A stretch of 64,000 nucleotides of DNA from contig CAMDEA010000024.1 of the NCBI GenBank assembly GCA_945893045.1, forward strand, positions 1-64,000. Reading direction: 5' to 3'. Positions 1 to 8,700 of the stretch are shown piece by piece (positions within the stretch are counted from its first letter, which is position 1; the number at the start of each line of letters is the position of its first letter). A program made the position numbers and the translations under genes. Below the pieces are notes generated by a model. That model ran no database searches. It was not told the origin of the DNA and was given only the letters and a program-made list of their open reading frames with translations. Source of the DNA: Planctomyces sp. SH-PL62. Its GTDB lineage: Bacteria > Planctomycetota > Planctomycetia > Planctomycetales > Planctomycetaceae.

Positions 1-140
1 GCTTCGAGTTCACAGAGGGCTGGCAGACACGTTCCAAATCGGTCGCCACGACGAATCGCCTCGAAGAGCCGATCGCGCACCGGCGACACTCGTTGCAGAG
101 CCGCACTGAGATGATTCGTGTCGAGAAAGTACAAGCTCAC
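1..140 (-). CDS. VapC-like PIN-domain toxin, 3' part missing at window edge
   Basis: The first 46 codons of a minus-strand gene are present and the rest lies outside the window. Starting from a GTG, the protein begins with the PIN-domain signature YFLDTNHLS (acidic Asp at residue 7) and reaches LPALCELE, which matches the second conserved acidic region of VapC ribonucleases. The GTG start overlaps the stop of the upstream small gene (GTGA), the translational coupling typical of VapBC pairs. VapC toxins are Mg-dependent RNases held inactive by their antitoxin. The family call rests on the N-terminal motif only, because the C-terminal acidic residues cannot be seen. Confidence 0.72.
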   Translation of the reverse strand, partial: MSLYFLDTNHLSAALQRVSPVRDRLFEAIRRGDRFGTCLPALCELE

Positions 141-430
141 GGCAACGTCCCCATCCCGCGCCGAGCCAAATCGCGAGCCTGCCGACGAACCTCCGCGACC
201 GCCGACTGCAATCGCGGACCATCCTCTTCGTCAACGTCTGCCGCCAGCGTCTCGACTTCGCGAATCCAATCGTCGATTTCCGTTGGCTGCGATGGTGAGA
301 CCGTTTCGCCCTCAACCTCAGGAGACGGCACGACCGTCACGAGCAACTGCGCATCGCGCGGCAACTCACAATGCTCGTCAAGCTGAATGGCATGGCCGTC
401 AAAGTGTGCTTTCAACTGAATCGTCGGCAT
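137..430 (-). CDS. Putative VapB-like antitoxin
   Basis: A 97-residue protein immediately upstream of the VapC-like gene and overlapping it by 4 bp. The start is placed at an ATG (430) preceded by GAGG nine bases upstream; a GTG at 445 is possible. The N-terminus (MPTIQLKAHFDGHAIQLDE, then LPRDAQLLVTVV) resembles the small AF2212/DUF104-like antitoxins that precede PIN toxins. The acidic middle and Arg-rich C-terminus fit a toxin-neutralising segment. The expected role is to bind and inhibit the adjacent PIN protein and to autoregulate the pair. The assignment leans on the operon context more than on a diagnostic motif. Confidence 0.6.
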   Translation of the reverse strand: MPTIQLKAHFDGHAIQLDEHCELPRDAQLLVTVVPSPEVEGETVSPSQPTEIDDWIREVETLAADVDEEDGPRLQSAVAEVRRQARDLARRGMGTLP

Positions 431-441
431 GGGGTTCGACC

Positions 442-723
442 TCACTTGCTGTTTTTAGAGCGAAGTGCATTTCGCCACATTGGGAGGACTTCTTTCGGGA
501 TGGTTATGTCGCCGTCCCGTTCAAGGCCAGCGTCCCACAATAACCTTGTATTCCGCAGCCAGCCCCTCACTGAACTCAATTTATGCTCAACAAGACCTGC
601 CTGACGATAGGCTTCTTCGGGGGTGATATCGTGGTTCGCCAAAAACGCTTTGATGACACGGCCCTTTGCAGTGAAGCCATCGTCGTCCTTTTCCCCACGA
701 TGGGATGTACTGGTGCGAGTCAT
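442..723 (-). CDS. Small hypothetical protein downstream of DUF262 gene
   Basis: A 93-residue protein that I do not recognise. The ATG at 723 has a strong AAGGAG seven bases upstream, so it is preferred over an in-frame start at 741 that would overlap the DUF262 gene. The first 20 residues are polar and probably disordered, followed by an Ala/Arg-rich helical stretch (FLANHDITPEEAYRQAG) that could be a small helix-turn-helix-like unit. It lies 10 bp after the DUF262 stop and 11 bp before the antitoxin start, so the four genes look co-transcribed. No function is proposed. Confidence 0.6.
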   Translation of the reverse strand: MTRTSTSHRGEKDDDGFTAKGRVIKAFLANHDITPEEAYRQAGLVEHKLSSVRGWLRNTRLLWDAGLERDGDITIPKEVLPMWRNALRSKNSK

Positions 724-733
724 TGCACTCTCC

Positions 734-1876
734 TTACTCACTCAAAACATTTGGTTGGAAAGGAATCTTCTCCGGCTTCAGCAACTCAAGCATTTTCTGT
801 ACAAAAAACTTGTGTCGGTGGACGATCGTCTCTGCTGCGTGAGAACCGGTCTGAGTCAACTGCCCATATTCGACCCAGTATTCGCCGCGCCGATTCTTCC
901 TATCCGCTGTCACGCTGAGTCGGAACGAATCCAAGGCGTCTGGCAGGTTCGCTGCCCAATCTCGCGTGTAATCATCAAGCAACTCGTCAACCAACAGCAT
1001 CAAGTGGATCGCTTCGTGTCCTGCCATCTTCTTCTGGCGACGACCTCCAAGACTTAGCGAGAGCCAGAGGAACTCAAGGATCTCTTTGAACCGTTGTGCC
1101 TCGGCGGATTGGGAATCGAATGTCAGATGCTTGTAGTAAAAGACGTCGATGCTCTCACGGTCGATGCCGCACAGCTTCTCGCCTCCCGATTCACGACGTG
1201 CCATAAATAGCATGAACATCTGAGCGGAAAGCTGCCGACAATCCCCGCGGTTCTTTTTGCTGGGCTTCACAACCGAATTAAAGAACTCGTGGCCGCGGTA
1301 TCTCTCAATTTCCGGCTTGCCACCGATCTTGAGAATGAAGTCAGTGAAATCCCCAGGCCAAGCATCGCGTTTCTCCTGTGCGTTGAGAGGCATGCCGGCC
1401 TGCAAGCGGATGAATAGGTCACGAGCTTCGTTCTCCGAGTGAGTCTCTATGATCACCACCGGTAGCTTCGTATTTCTAAACCGTAGTTGCTCATCCTTCT
1501 CCAACTGGCCGAAAGACTTGCCCGCCCATCCGCAGGGCTGTTCCTTGATGAAACTGGGGAACTGGGCTTTTTTCTCATCCGCAACGGGGTCAAACAACTT
1601 AAGCCCGTCTTCGCTGAATCGATGAAGAGCCTCGATCCTCTGCTGCCCGTCGATCGTTTCGAACCTGTCATTATTGGCCCCGGCTACTTCTTCCTTCTTG
1701 TGGTGCAAGTAAAGCAGCGGGATCGGGTAGCCACGCATCACTGAGTCCACAAGCCGCTTTTGCTGCGATTCATCCCAAACTGTGCCCCGCTGGTATTCAG
1801 GGTTGGCGTAAAGCATCTTCCGCCGTTTCCACTGCAACAGGTCATCAATCGTTCGTTCGACAAGAGTCGTGTGCAT
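734..1876 (-). CDS. DUF262 domain protein (ParB/sulfiredoxin-like, GmrS-related)
   Basis: About 380 residues. The N-terminal half carries the DUF262 hallmarks: NPEYQRGTVWDESQQKRLVDS, then IPLLYL and the catalytic-type ETIDGQQRIEAL motif. DUF262 is related to ParB/Srx nucleotide-binding folds and forms the N-terminal part of the GmrSD type IV restriction enzymes. Many stand-alone copies are linked to anti-phage functions. There is no HNH/DUF1524 nuclease half here, so by itself it is not a complete GmrSD. Start: the ATG at 1876 has GGGA eight bases upstream; an ATG at 1903 lacks a ribosome-binding site. Position ahead of a toxin-antitoxin pair suggests a small defence or stabilisation cassette (inference). 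Confidence 0.78.
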   Translation of the reverse strand: MHTTLVERTIDDLLQWKRRKMLYANPEYQRGTVWDESQQKRLVDSVMRGYPIPLLYLHHKKEEVAGANNDRFETIDGQQRIEALHRFSEDGLKLFDPVADEKKAQFPSFIKEQPCGWAGKSFGQLEKDEQLRFRNTKLPVVIIETHSENEARDLFIRLQAGMPLNAQEKRDAWPGDFTDFILKIGGKPEIERYRGHEFFNSVVKPSKKNRGDCRQLSAQMFMLFMARRESGGEKLCGIDRESIDVFYYKHLTFDSQSAEAQRFKEILEFLWLSLSLGGRRQKKMAGHEAIHLMLLVDELLDDYTRDWAANLPDALDSFRLSVTADRKNRRGEYWVEYGQLTQTGSHAAETIVHRHKFFVQKMLELLKPEKIPFQPNVLSE

Positions 1877-2162
1877 TTTTATTTCCCAAAGTCGCTGGGG
1901 CATCGTGGCAATTCGACTCGGATGCCGTCGCCCTCATCGCTGCCACCAAGACGATTGCCAAAATAGACACGCGAAGTTGGCGTCACAAGTCATAGGCATC
2001 GACGCGTTTGGCGCAGGTCTCCCCGAAACAGGCAACGCATGATCGAAGCCGGACAACAGGACCATGAAGTCTGAACCCAACGGTGGAGACCTTCGGTCAT
2101 CCCAGCGGCGGGGCCAGGAGACCCGCCTCGAGCGCGTGCCACCACAGACGGCCGAGGGCGGC

Positions 2163-2325
2163 CATCCCACGTTGCGAGCGGATCGTGAGGCGCTGAGTCT
2201 GCTTCACTTCCTGCGCGACCAGGGCCAAACCGCAGTCCGAATGGCTCAACGCCCTCTCCTCCGACCAAACCCTCAGCGAACCCGTCCGCCAACGCGCCCT
2301 GCAATTCGCCCGCGAATGGAAATAA
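2163..2325 (+). pseudogene. Decayed C-terminal tail, copy 1 (frameshifted)
   Basis: Read on the plus strand, this encodes REALSLLHFLRDQGQ and then, after a one-base shift at the AAA run near 2227, WLNALSSDQTLSEPVRQRAL and QFAREWK followed by TAA. Copy 2 at 2509 is unshifted at the same spot, which shows the shift is decay. The pattern (ALSLLHFLRDQG... VRQRALQFAREW) looks like the C-terminal tail found on large planctomycete kinase or WD40/TPR proteins, though I cannot confirm that from here. No upstream portion of the gene is present. Confidence 0.55.
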
Positions 2326-2343
2326 CGCCACCCCCCTCGCGGG

Positions 2344-2449
2344 GGTGGTTCCCGCGCTCTGAAGCTACGGGCCACGATCGCTCAACAATGCTTCGATCGT
2401 GGAGTCTTTCTGCCATTCCACACCATAGCTTCAGAGCGCGGGAACCACC
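2344..2449. repeat. Inverted-repeat element, family P
   Basis: Perfect 24-bp arms (2344-2367 and 2426-2449, core TTCCCGCGCTCTGAAGCTA) around a 58-bp loop that itself contains a 9-bp inverted repeat (2372-2380/2394-2402). It sits between the two decayed gene tails. Confidence 0.85.
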
Positions 2450-2508
2450 GGGGCAAGCCCGGAGGCGTCCGTGCATTCTTCGCCTGCGTTGCGAGCGGAG
2501 CGTGCGGC

Positions 2509-2641
2509 GCTGAGTCTGCTTCACTTCCTGCGCGACCAGGGCCAACCGCAGTCCGAATGGCTCAACGCCCTCTCCTCCGACCAGACGATCAGCGAGGCGG
2601 TTCGGTAACGGGCGTTACAGTTTGCTCGCGAATAGAAGTAG
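2509..2641 (+). pseudogene. Decayed C-terminal tail, copy 2 (internal stops)
   Basis: A second copy of the tail at 2163-2325, roughly 85% identical over its first 85 bases by eye. It reads ALSLLHFLRDQGQPQSEW and NALSSDQTISEAVR, then a TAA stop where copy 1 has Gln, then RALQFARE and TAG where copy 1 has Trp. Two independent stop mutations show it is not expressed as a protein. It is followed directly by a family A hairpin. Confidence 0.55.
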
Positions 2642-2721
2642 CACGACGCGCAAGCGAGTGGTTGTCCGGGAAACCCATCGGGGGCTTGTCCTCGAACGAC
2701 CACTCGCTTGCGCGTCGTGCT
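2640..2721. repeat. Inverted-repeat element, family A
   Basis: Perfect 23-bp arms (2640-2662 and 2699-2721) with core CGACGCGCAAGCGAG. The same family recurs at 21254, 41604 and 44461. A short fragment resembling the decayed tails (2727-2756) follows it. Confidence 0.9.
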
Positions 2722-2758
2722 GAAAACACTTCCTGCGTGACCAGAGTCAACCTTGGGT

Positions 2759-4174
2759 TTACGGCTGATGTGGCGGGACTTCGTCGTTGCTCAGTGTGGC
2801 TCGTTGGTCCAGCAATTCGGTGGCGGCATGGTGGCGGGACTCGACGATGAACTGTGGAGACAAGCCGCCGAGCAGCAGCATGGCGACCAGCGTCAACATG
2901 GCGATGCGTTCGCGCGGGCCGATGCTCAAGTCCACCGTCGAGACGTGAATCTTGCCGGTGAAGAGTCGGAAGTAGGCTTGCACGACCGCGATGCCATTCA
3001 GCGCGGCGGCGATCACGACCGCGATGCCAAAGTGCGGATAGGTTTCGACGGCTCCGTCCACCAGCAGTTCGCCGCCGACGAATCCGGCTGTGCCGGGGAA
3101 ACCGACGCTCGCGAGGCCGGTCAGTGCAAAGCAGACCGCCAGCGTCGGCGTGTGCGAGTACAAACCTTGAAAGTCGATCAAGCTCAGACGACCGCGCCGG
3201 GATTCCAACGCGCGCAGCGTCAGGCCGAAACCGCCCAGCGACAGAATCATCGACAGCCACACGCACAGCGCGCCGGTCAGACCGATCGACGTCACCATCT
3301 CCAAGCCGCTGAGCACCAACGCCGAGTGACTCAAGAAGAGATAACAGAAGAACCGCCGGCCTTCTTTCTGAACCAACGCCATCCCGGCCGCGTAGACCGC
3401 CGTCACCAGCGAGATGATCCCAATGCTCTGCAACACCCAGCCGGGAGCGATCGGCAGGACCAGGCGAATCGCGGCATAGGCTCCGGCGATCGGCACGGTC
3501 GTTAAGAGCGCGGTCCCGAACGTCGCCTTCTCGAACAGGTCGGTCATCCAGCAATGAAACGGGACCACTCCGCTCCGCACGCAAACGGCGGCCAACAGCG
3601 GCAGGATCGCCAGCAGCGAATGCACACGCTCACCTTCGATCGCGACGAATGCTCCGCCAACGACCAGCAGTCCCACGAACAGCCCCATGTGCAGCGAATA
3701 CACGCGCGTGGATTGACCGCGAGTCCGCAATTCGACAAACGCCGGGACCGTTCCCGCCGCGAGCAACACGATGACCAGCCACGGCAGCTTGCAACTGAGC
3801 GTCGCCAGCGTGATGGCTTCCGAGACCAGCGTCCACGGAAACGAGAACCGTCGAATCTTCGTCCGCAGCGTCGTGAAGATCGTCAGCGTGTAGAGCAGAG
3901 CCGTCAGCGGCAACAGCGGAGCACTGAGTTGATCGATGACGAACAATTCGTGGCCGAACAACCGCGACAGCAGATGCCAGGCATCATCCGCCTCTTTCGC
4001 ATTGAGCAATCCGAAATCTTCCCACGCCGCGAACGCACTCATCAGCGTCAGCCCGGACGCGACGACGCTCCAAGTCCGAGCCTGCACGGGGTCGCGCAAG
4101 CGCTGGACCAGGACCGCGCCGATCAGCGGGATCAAGATCGAAAGTTCGAGCCAAGGGAAATGCAGGTCGGTCAT
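2759..4174 (-). CDS. NuoM/antiporter-like membrane subunit of DAB-type carbon uptake locus
   Basis: A 471-residue polytopic membrane protein of the proton-conducting NuoL/M/N superfamily. Visible family signatures are VRSGVVPFHCWMTDLFEKA (about residue 200), which matches the NuoM K-x-P-F-H-x-W-L-P-D element, and ASVGFPGTAGFVGGELLV near residue 355. The usual channel Lys before the PFH motif is replaced by Arg. It is the last gene of a minus-strand set with a NuoL-like protein and a DUF2309 (DabA) protein, and no other complex I subunits are nearby. It therefore most likely forms part of the membrane proton pathway that energises DabA, rather than a respiratory NDH. A family F hairpin separates it from the NuoL-like gene. 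Confidence 0.82.
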   Translation of the reverse strand: MTDLHFPWLELSILIPLIGAVLVQRLRDPVQARTWSVVASGLTLMSAFAAWEDFGLLNAKEADDAWHLLSRLFGHELFVIDQLSAPLLPLTALLYTLTIFTTLRTKIRRFSFPWTLVSEAITLATLSCKLPWLVIVLLAAGTVPAFVELRTRGQSTRVYSLHMGLFVGLLVVGGAFVAIEGERVHSLLAILPLLAAVCVRSGVVPFHCWMTDLFEKATFGTALLTTVPIAGAYAAIRLVLPIAPGWVLQSIGIISLVTAVYAAGMALVQKEGRRFFCYLFLSHSALVLSGLEMVTSIGLTGALCVWLSMILSLGGFGLTLRALESRRGRLSLIDFQGLYSHTPTLAVCFALTGLASVGFPGTAGFVGGELLVDGAVETYPHFGIAVVIAAALNGIAVVQAYFRLFTGKIHVSTVDLSIGPRERIAMLTLVAMLLLGGLSPQFIVESRHHAATELLDQRATLSNDEVPPHQP

Positions 4175-4187
4175 CAGCCACTTTTCA

Positions 4188-4209
4188 GATTTGAGATTTC
4201 AAATTTGTG
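4188..4209. repeat. Family M A/T-rich repeat fragment
   Basis: A short run of alternating AAATTTGAAATCTCAAATCT-like units between the NuoM-like and NuoL-like genes. The same sequence family appears inside the large DUF1549/DUF1553 gene at 42096 and 44021, where it is translated as EISNLKSQIS. Confidence 0.6.
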
Positions 4210-4271
4210 AGCGGCACGGCGCTAGCCGCCGGTCGTGTGTGTTGACCGGCGGCTAGCGCCGTGCCGCTCAC
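4207..4271. repeat. Inverted-repeat element, family F
   Basis: Perfect 28-bp arms (4207-4234 and 4244-4271, core GCGGCACGGCGCTAGC) with a 9-bp loop. It fills the gap between the two antiporter-like genes. A second, interrupted copy is at 47722-47924. Confidence 0.92.
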
Positions 4272-5660
4272 TCATGCCAGATCGTCCAACGAACTCGGTG
4301 ATCGATCAGCCTTGTCGGAAGCCGGAGTTGGGTCGCCAGACAAAAAGTGGGTCCAGCGACGTTCGAGCGCGTCGCACCATTCAAAGGCGCGGACAAACGG
4401 TCGGACCAAGTAGTCGGTCAGGACCGCGTCGAAATAACCTCGCTCCAGCGCGAGTCGATAAAACCAGGCGGCGACGCGATCCGAAAGCCGTCGCGACATC
4501 GGCACGGCACCGGGAGACAGCCGATCTCCGATCGCGTTTTCGATCGCGTTGTAGTCGCGCAGCAGCGTCGGCGCTCGCACGAACTGCAACGTCCGCAAGC
4601 ACGCATGGCCGATGATGTGAACCAGTGCGATGTACCGCAAACCGAAACCGATCTCGGCGACGATCAGCCCGACCTGCGTCAGTGACGCGAACGACAACGC
4701 CGATTTGATGTCCGTCTGCACGCGCCCCGCCAGCGACGCAAACAGCGCCGTCGCCAGTCCCAAGACGACGATCACCACGCACAGCGGCGGCGACACATCG
4801 AGGATCGGACTCGCACGCAGCAGCAAGAACGCACCGAGATGGACCGACAGCGCTCCGTAAAACACCGCGCTCGACGGAGTTGGTCCTTCCATCGCCCGCG
4901 GCAACCAACCGCAGAACGGAATCAGAGCCGACTTGCCAGCCGCCGCCAGCAACAGCAGCAAGCCGACCAGCAACGCCGAGGAACCCTCCAGCGAGCCATG
5001 TCCCTCTGGCCAAGCGGCACGCCCCAAGAAGTTGTCGAAGTCCCCGCTGCCGGTCAGGTGATGCACCACCACCGACGCCATCAACAGCGCCGCGTCCGAG
5101 ACGCGATACACGATCCACACGCGCAAACCGTTTCGCACCGGAGCCGGCCGTTCCTGAAAGAACGCCACCAGCAACGCCGACGACAAGCCGACCATCTCCC
5201 AACCCGCGAAGAGCGTTTCGATCGTGCAGGCCAACGAGGTCACGATCATGCCCAACTGAAATAACGCGAACAGCACAAAGAACCGCACATAACCCGATTC
5301 GCGGTGCATGTACCGCGTCGAGAACGCGCTGATCGTGCCGCACAGAATGAATGTCAGCAGAACAAACGGCACGTTTAATCGGTCGAACTCGAACTTAATC
5401 CAGAAGTCGTAATTCGGGATCGAGACCCAATGTCCGAACCCAAACTCGATATGCCGCCGGCCGGTCACGAGCATCAATCCCAACAGCGCGAGCGACGCCA
5501 TTAAACCGACGACCACGCCACACTGCACAATCCGGCTGATGGTTTGCTCCGACTTCAATCGGCCGAGCAACGACAACAGCCCCAACACCGCCAGCAACAT
5601 CGCCGGTGCGGCGACCACCGTCACGCCCAATGACTGAATCCAATAATCGAGTTCCCACAT
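4272..5660 (-). CDS. DabB-like NuoL-family membrane subunit
   Basis: A 462-residue polytopic membrane protein of the NuoL/MrpA family. Key residues: Glu in the transmembrane motif [15 protein letters not shown] (about residue 155), Lys in [19 protein letters not shown] with GPTPSSA following (about 245-265), and the Lys/His-containing segments [14 protein letters not shown] and HIIGHACL. It is shorter than NuoL of complex I (about 610 residues) and lacks the C-terminal lateral helix. That fits DabB, which pairs with DabA in DAB-type dissolved inorganic carbon transporters and supplies a cation gradient coupled to CO2 hydration. It lies directly downstream of dabA with a hairpin element between them. 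Confidence 0.85.
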   Translation of the reverse strand: MWELDYWIQSLGVTVVAAPAMLLAVLGLLSLLGRLKSEQTISRIVQCGVVVGLMASLALLGLMLVTGRRHIEFGFGHWVSIPNYDFWIKFEFDRLNVPFVLLTFILCGTISAFSTRYMHRESGYVRFFVLFALFQLGMIVTSLACTIETLFAGWEMVGLSSALLVAFFQERPAPVRNGLRVWIVYRVSDAALLMASVVVHHLTGSGDFDNFLGRAAWPEGHGSLEGSSALLVGLLLLLAAAGKSALIPFCGWLPRAMEGPTPSSAVFYGALSVHLGAFLLLRASPILDVSPPLCVVIVVLGLATALFASLAGRVQTDIKSALSFASLTQVGLIVAEIGFGLRYIALVHIIGHACLRTLQFVRAPTLLRDYNAIENAIGDRLSPGAVPMSRRLSDRVAAWFYRLALERGYFDAVLTDYLVRPFVRAFEWCDALERRWTHFLSGDPTPASDKADRSPSSLDDLA

Positions 5661-5684
5661 GGTGTTGTTCTCGTACTCTTAGGC

Positions 5685-5754
5685 GAGCCGGTGGGCGTCA
5701 GCCCCCGGACGAATCTCACTTGTCACTCGTCCGGGGGCTGACGCCCACCGGCTC
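5685..5754. repeat. Inverted-repeat element, family C variant
   Basis: Perfect 28-bp arms (5685-5712 and 5727-5754) with a 14-bp loop, in the gap between the dabB-like and dabA genes. The arm contains GGGCGTCAGCCCCCGG, a variant of the family C arm. Confidence 0.92.
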
Positions 5755-5768
5755 ACCGAAAGCTGAAT

Positions 5769-8700
5769 TCATGTCACTGCCGCCGGTTCGATCTCCGCAA
5801 ATTCCAAATGATCGCGCCAGCCGCGATACCAATCGGTCGAGGTCTCGGCCTTCGGCAATTCCTTCGCTTCTGGCCGATACGGCTCGAAGTGGTCGCCGTG
5901 CAGAATTTGCATCTCCCCCGAGTCGGGATTCCACGTCACGACTTGAACCCAGCCATGACGACACGCTTTGCCGATGTCTTCGTAGCGGTCCATGATCGCG
6001 CTGAACTTTTCCGGCGTCGTTTCCAGCACGATCAGCAGCCGCACCGGTTCGTGAATCTCGACCATCTGCCACGGCAGGCCGGTGCGCAGGTCGCTGGCCG
6101 CGCCGTCCATCACGCCCAGCAGTGAGGTGATGTTGTGCGGCAGCTTCGTCCCGCAGCCCCAGCCGACCGAGTCGATGTACGAAAAATAGTATTCCAAGCT
6201 GATGCCGCCGCAGACCGGCACGACCGCGCTCATCAATCGCGTCAAGATCGTGCCGTCGTTGTCGTCTGCGTTCGGATCATACGAAACCAGAAACGCCCGC
6301 CGATCCAAGTACAACCCGCGAGTCCGCTCGCGGCGTCCCACGATGCAGATCGCGTTCGTCGCGTGTCCGCACTCCGGCCGAGCCTGCGCCAAGTCTTCCG
6401 CCCGCTCTTCCACATGCCGCCGCGCTGCCGGAAAAGTCATGTTCAACGGAGCCGACATGAACCGCCGGCAGCGTTCGTGAGCGTTCCGGTCACACGCCTC
6501 GTCGATGCTCCGTTGAAACTCGGAGAACTCCGCCTGATGCGAATTCGGCAGCCGATCGAGGTCCGAGAAGGTCAGGCGGTCGTTACAGGTGTTGTGATAA
6601 GCGCCGACAAACACCGTGTCGGGTGGAACGATCAAGCCTCGATTGAAGAGTTCATTGCGGACGCGCGGGTCATTCAAAATCTGCGCGGCCGCGCGCGCGT
6701 TCGGAGCTCCCGCGTTGCCGCCGCACGCGCCGCACTCGTAAGCCGACCGATGTGGATTGTTCAAACTGTTCGAGCCATGCCCGATGATCGCGACCAGTCG
6801 AGCAAACCCGGTGGTCAAGCCAATGTCGCGCAACAGCCGTTCCCCGTTGTTCGTCATTTCCTCCAGGCTCAGTCCAATGTGATCGTCGTCTGGTCCGGGA
6901 TCGGGCGTTTTCCGTTCGAGCCGCAACTGCGTCGCTTCCGGCGGCTTCACAAGTCGGCTGGCTGTGCCGCGAATCAGCGACGTCAAACGCGGGAACAACA
7001 CGCGGGCGACCAACGGGATCGACGCCAACACGCCCAAGCTCGCGGTCAGAACGGCCCCGCCCGCCGCGCTGCGGCTACCAACGTGCATCCGATGCGAAGC
7101 CGTTCCGATCGCCTTCCGAGTCTTCGCACGCCGCTGAGCAGCCACTTCATGCGTGATGGCGACATCTTCGACCAGCCAATGCTGCGGATGAATCACGATC
7201 GGACACAGCGGAACGAAATGCGCATCCCCGGCACCTCGATAGTAAATCGGGATGTTGAAGAAGCCCGCCGCGCCGAACGTCTCAGTCTGCGGAGCAATTT
7301 CTTCGAGATGCCGCCGCATCGACTCTTCACGTTCGTCGAGACAAAAGACCGCCTGAAACTTTGGCGAACGAACTCGCTCGGCCGGACCTTTCCCATGCAA
7401 CGCCAGCGCATCGAGTGTCTGCTGACGAAACTTCCGCTCATACGCCTGATGAAATACGCGCCGCCGCTCCAATTCCGAAAACACTTCGACTTCGGCGACC
7501 AACAGAGACCAAACTTGTTTTGACATTCGCAACAGTGCCGAAGGACTCCAGCCCCGCACTTGCGCGAGCTGAAAAATCAGGAAGGCGCGCTGATCCGGAT
7601 CGAGTGCGTCCCGTTCTTCCAGTCGCGACCGCAACGTGTCGCGCAGCCGATCGAGCGGCACCGCTTTGCCCAGCGTGCGTTCGGCGATCTCCGCCAGGAC
7701 GAGCCGCTTCAGGATCAGGCGGACGGCCAGAAACTCGGTGACGCTGCCGGGCGGTGCCGGCACGCGCACGCGATCGGCTCGCAATTCCATTTGCCGAATC
7801 ATTCCGGCCCAACCGCGCAGCGACAGCAATGTCGCTGAAATGAACTCTTCCCACTCTGCTTCCTCGACCCCCAGCATTTGCAACGATTCCGCAACCGACT
7901 CCAAGGGGCTGATGCCGTTGTCCTCAAGCCGCGAGAGTTCCGCCGCCAATCCCAGACGGCACCAATCGGGCGATTCGCCGGATGCTCGGTAGAGCGAACA
8001 GAAGGCTTTGAAGAATCCGGCTTCGCGATTCGGCAACGTCCACCGCGCCATGCCTTGATCGAGAAACGCTGCGCTGAACCGAATCAACAGGTCATTGACT
8101 TTTGAGTCGCTGTCTTCGCCCGTCACCTCAAACAGCAGATCGCGATGCCGCGTTCCCCTGGCGAGCGGGGCGGCGTCAGCCCTCCGGTGAGTTGTTTGTC
8201 GCGGGACCGGGGGGCTGACGCCGCCCCGCTCGCCAGTTTCATTCGCTGGCAGGTTGGAAACCTGCTCCACGCCAACGCGGCAGACATTCCACAAGGCTTG
8301 CAGTGTGAATGCCTCCCACGTCGCCTCGCCCCACTGTTCGATGGAAGACTCACCGAGTCGCTCCAGCAAATCGGCGACGACCGCTCGCTCGCGCAGAGCC
8401 GAAATGGCCCGACCAATACTCGACGGCGATTCGCCATGACTGCGCTGAGCATTCCGCAGATCGCGCATCACCCAATGCCGAGTCTCCTGCAGTAACCGTT
8501 CGCGCATTTCCGGCGGAGCATCTTTGCGGACGCGCGTCAGTGCATCCGTCTCGGCCACGAACCAGCGCAACTCTTCCGTCGGCCCCAGCCGCGACGGGTA
8601 CTGCAACATCGTCAGTCGCAGGTGATAGCGGGTTCCCAACGGACCAATCAGCCCATCCGATTGGTCACCCAAGTCGTCGTGCAGCACCTCGGCCAGGTCG

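Larger units (their letters stand above)
1877..2758. other. Non-coding region with gene remnants and hairpin elements
   Basis: No intact gene is visible on either strand over about 880 bp. The stretch holds two decayed copies of the same protein C-terminus (2163-2325 and 2509-2641), a short third fragment (2727-2756), a 24-bp-armed inverted repeat (2344-2449) and a family A element (2640-2721). The first 280 bases (1877-2160) show nothing I can assign. Confidence 0.7.
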
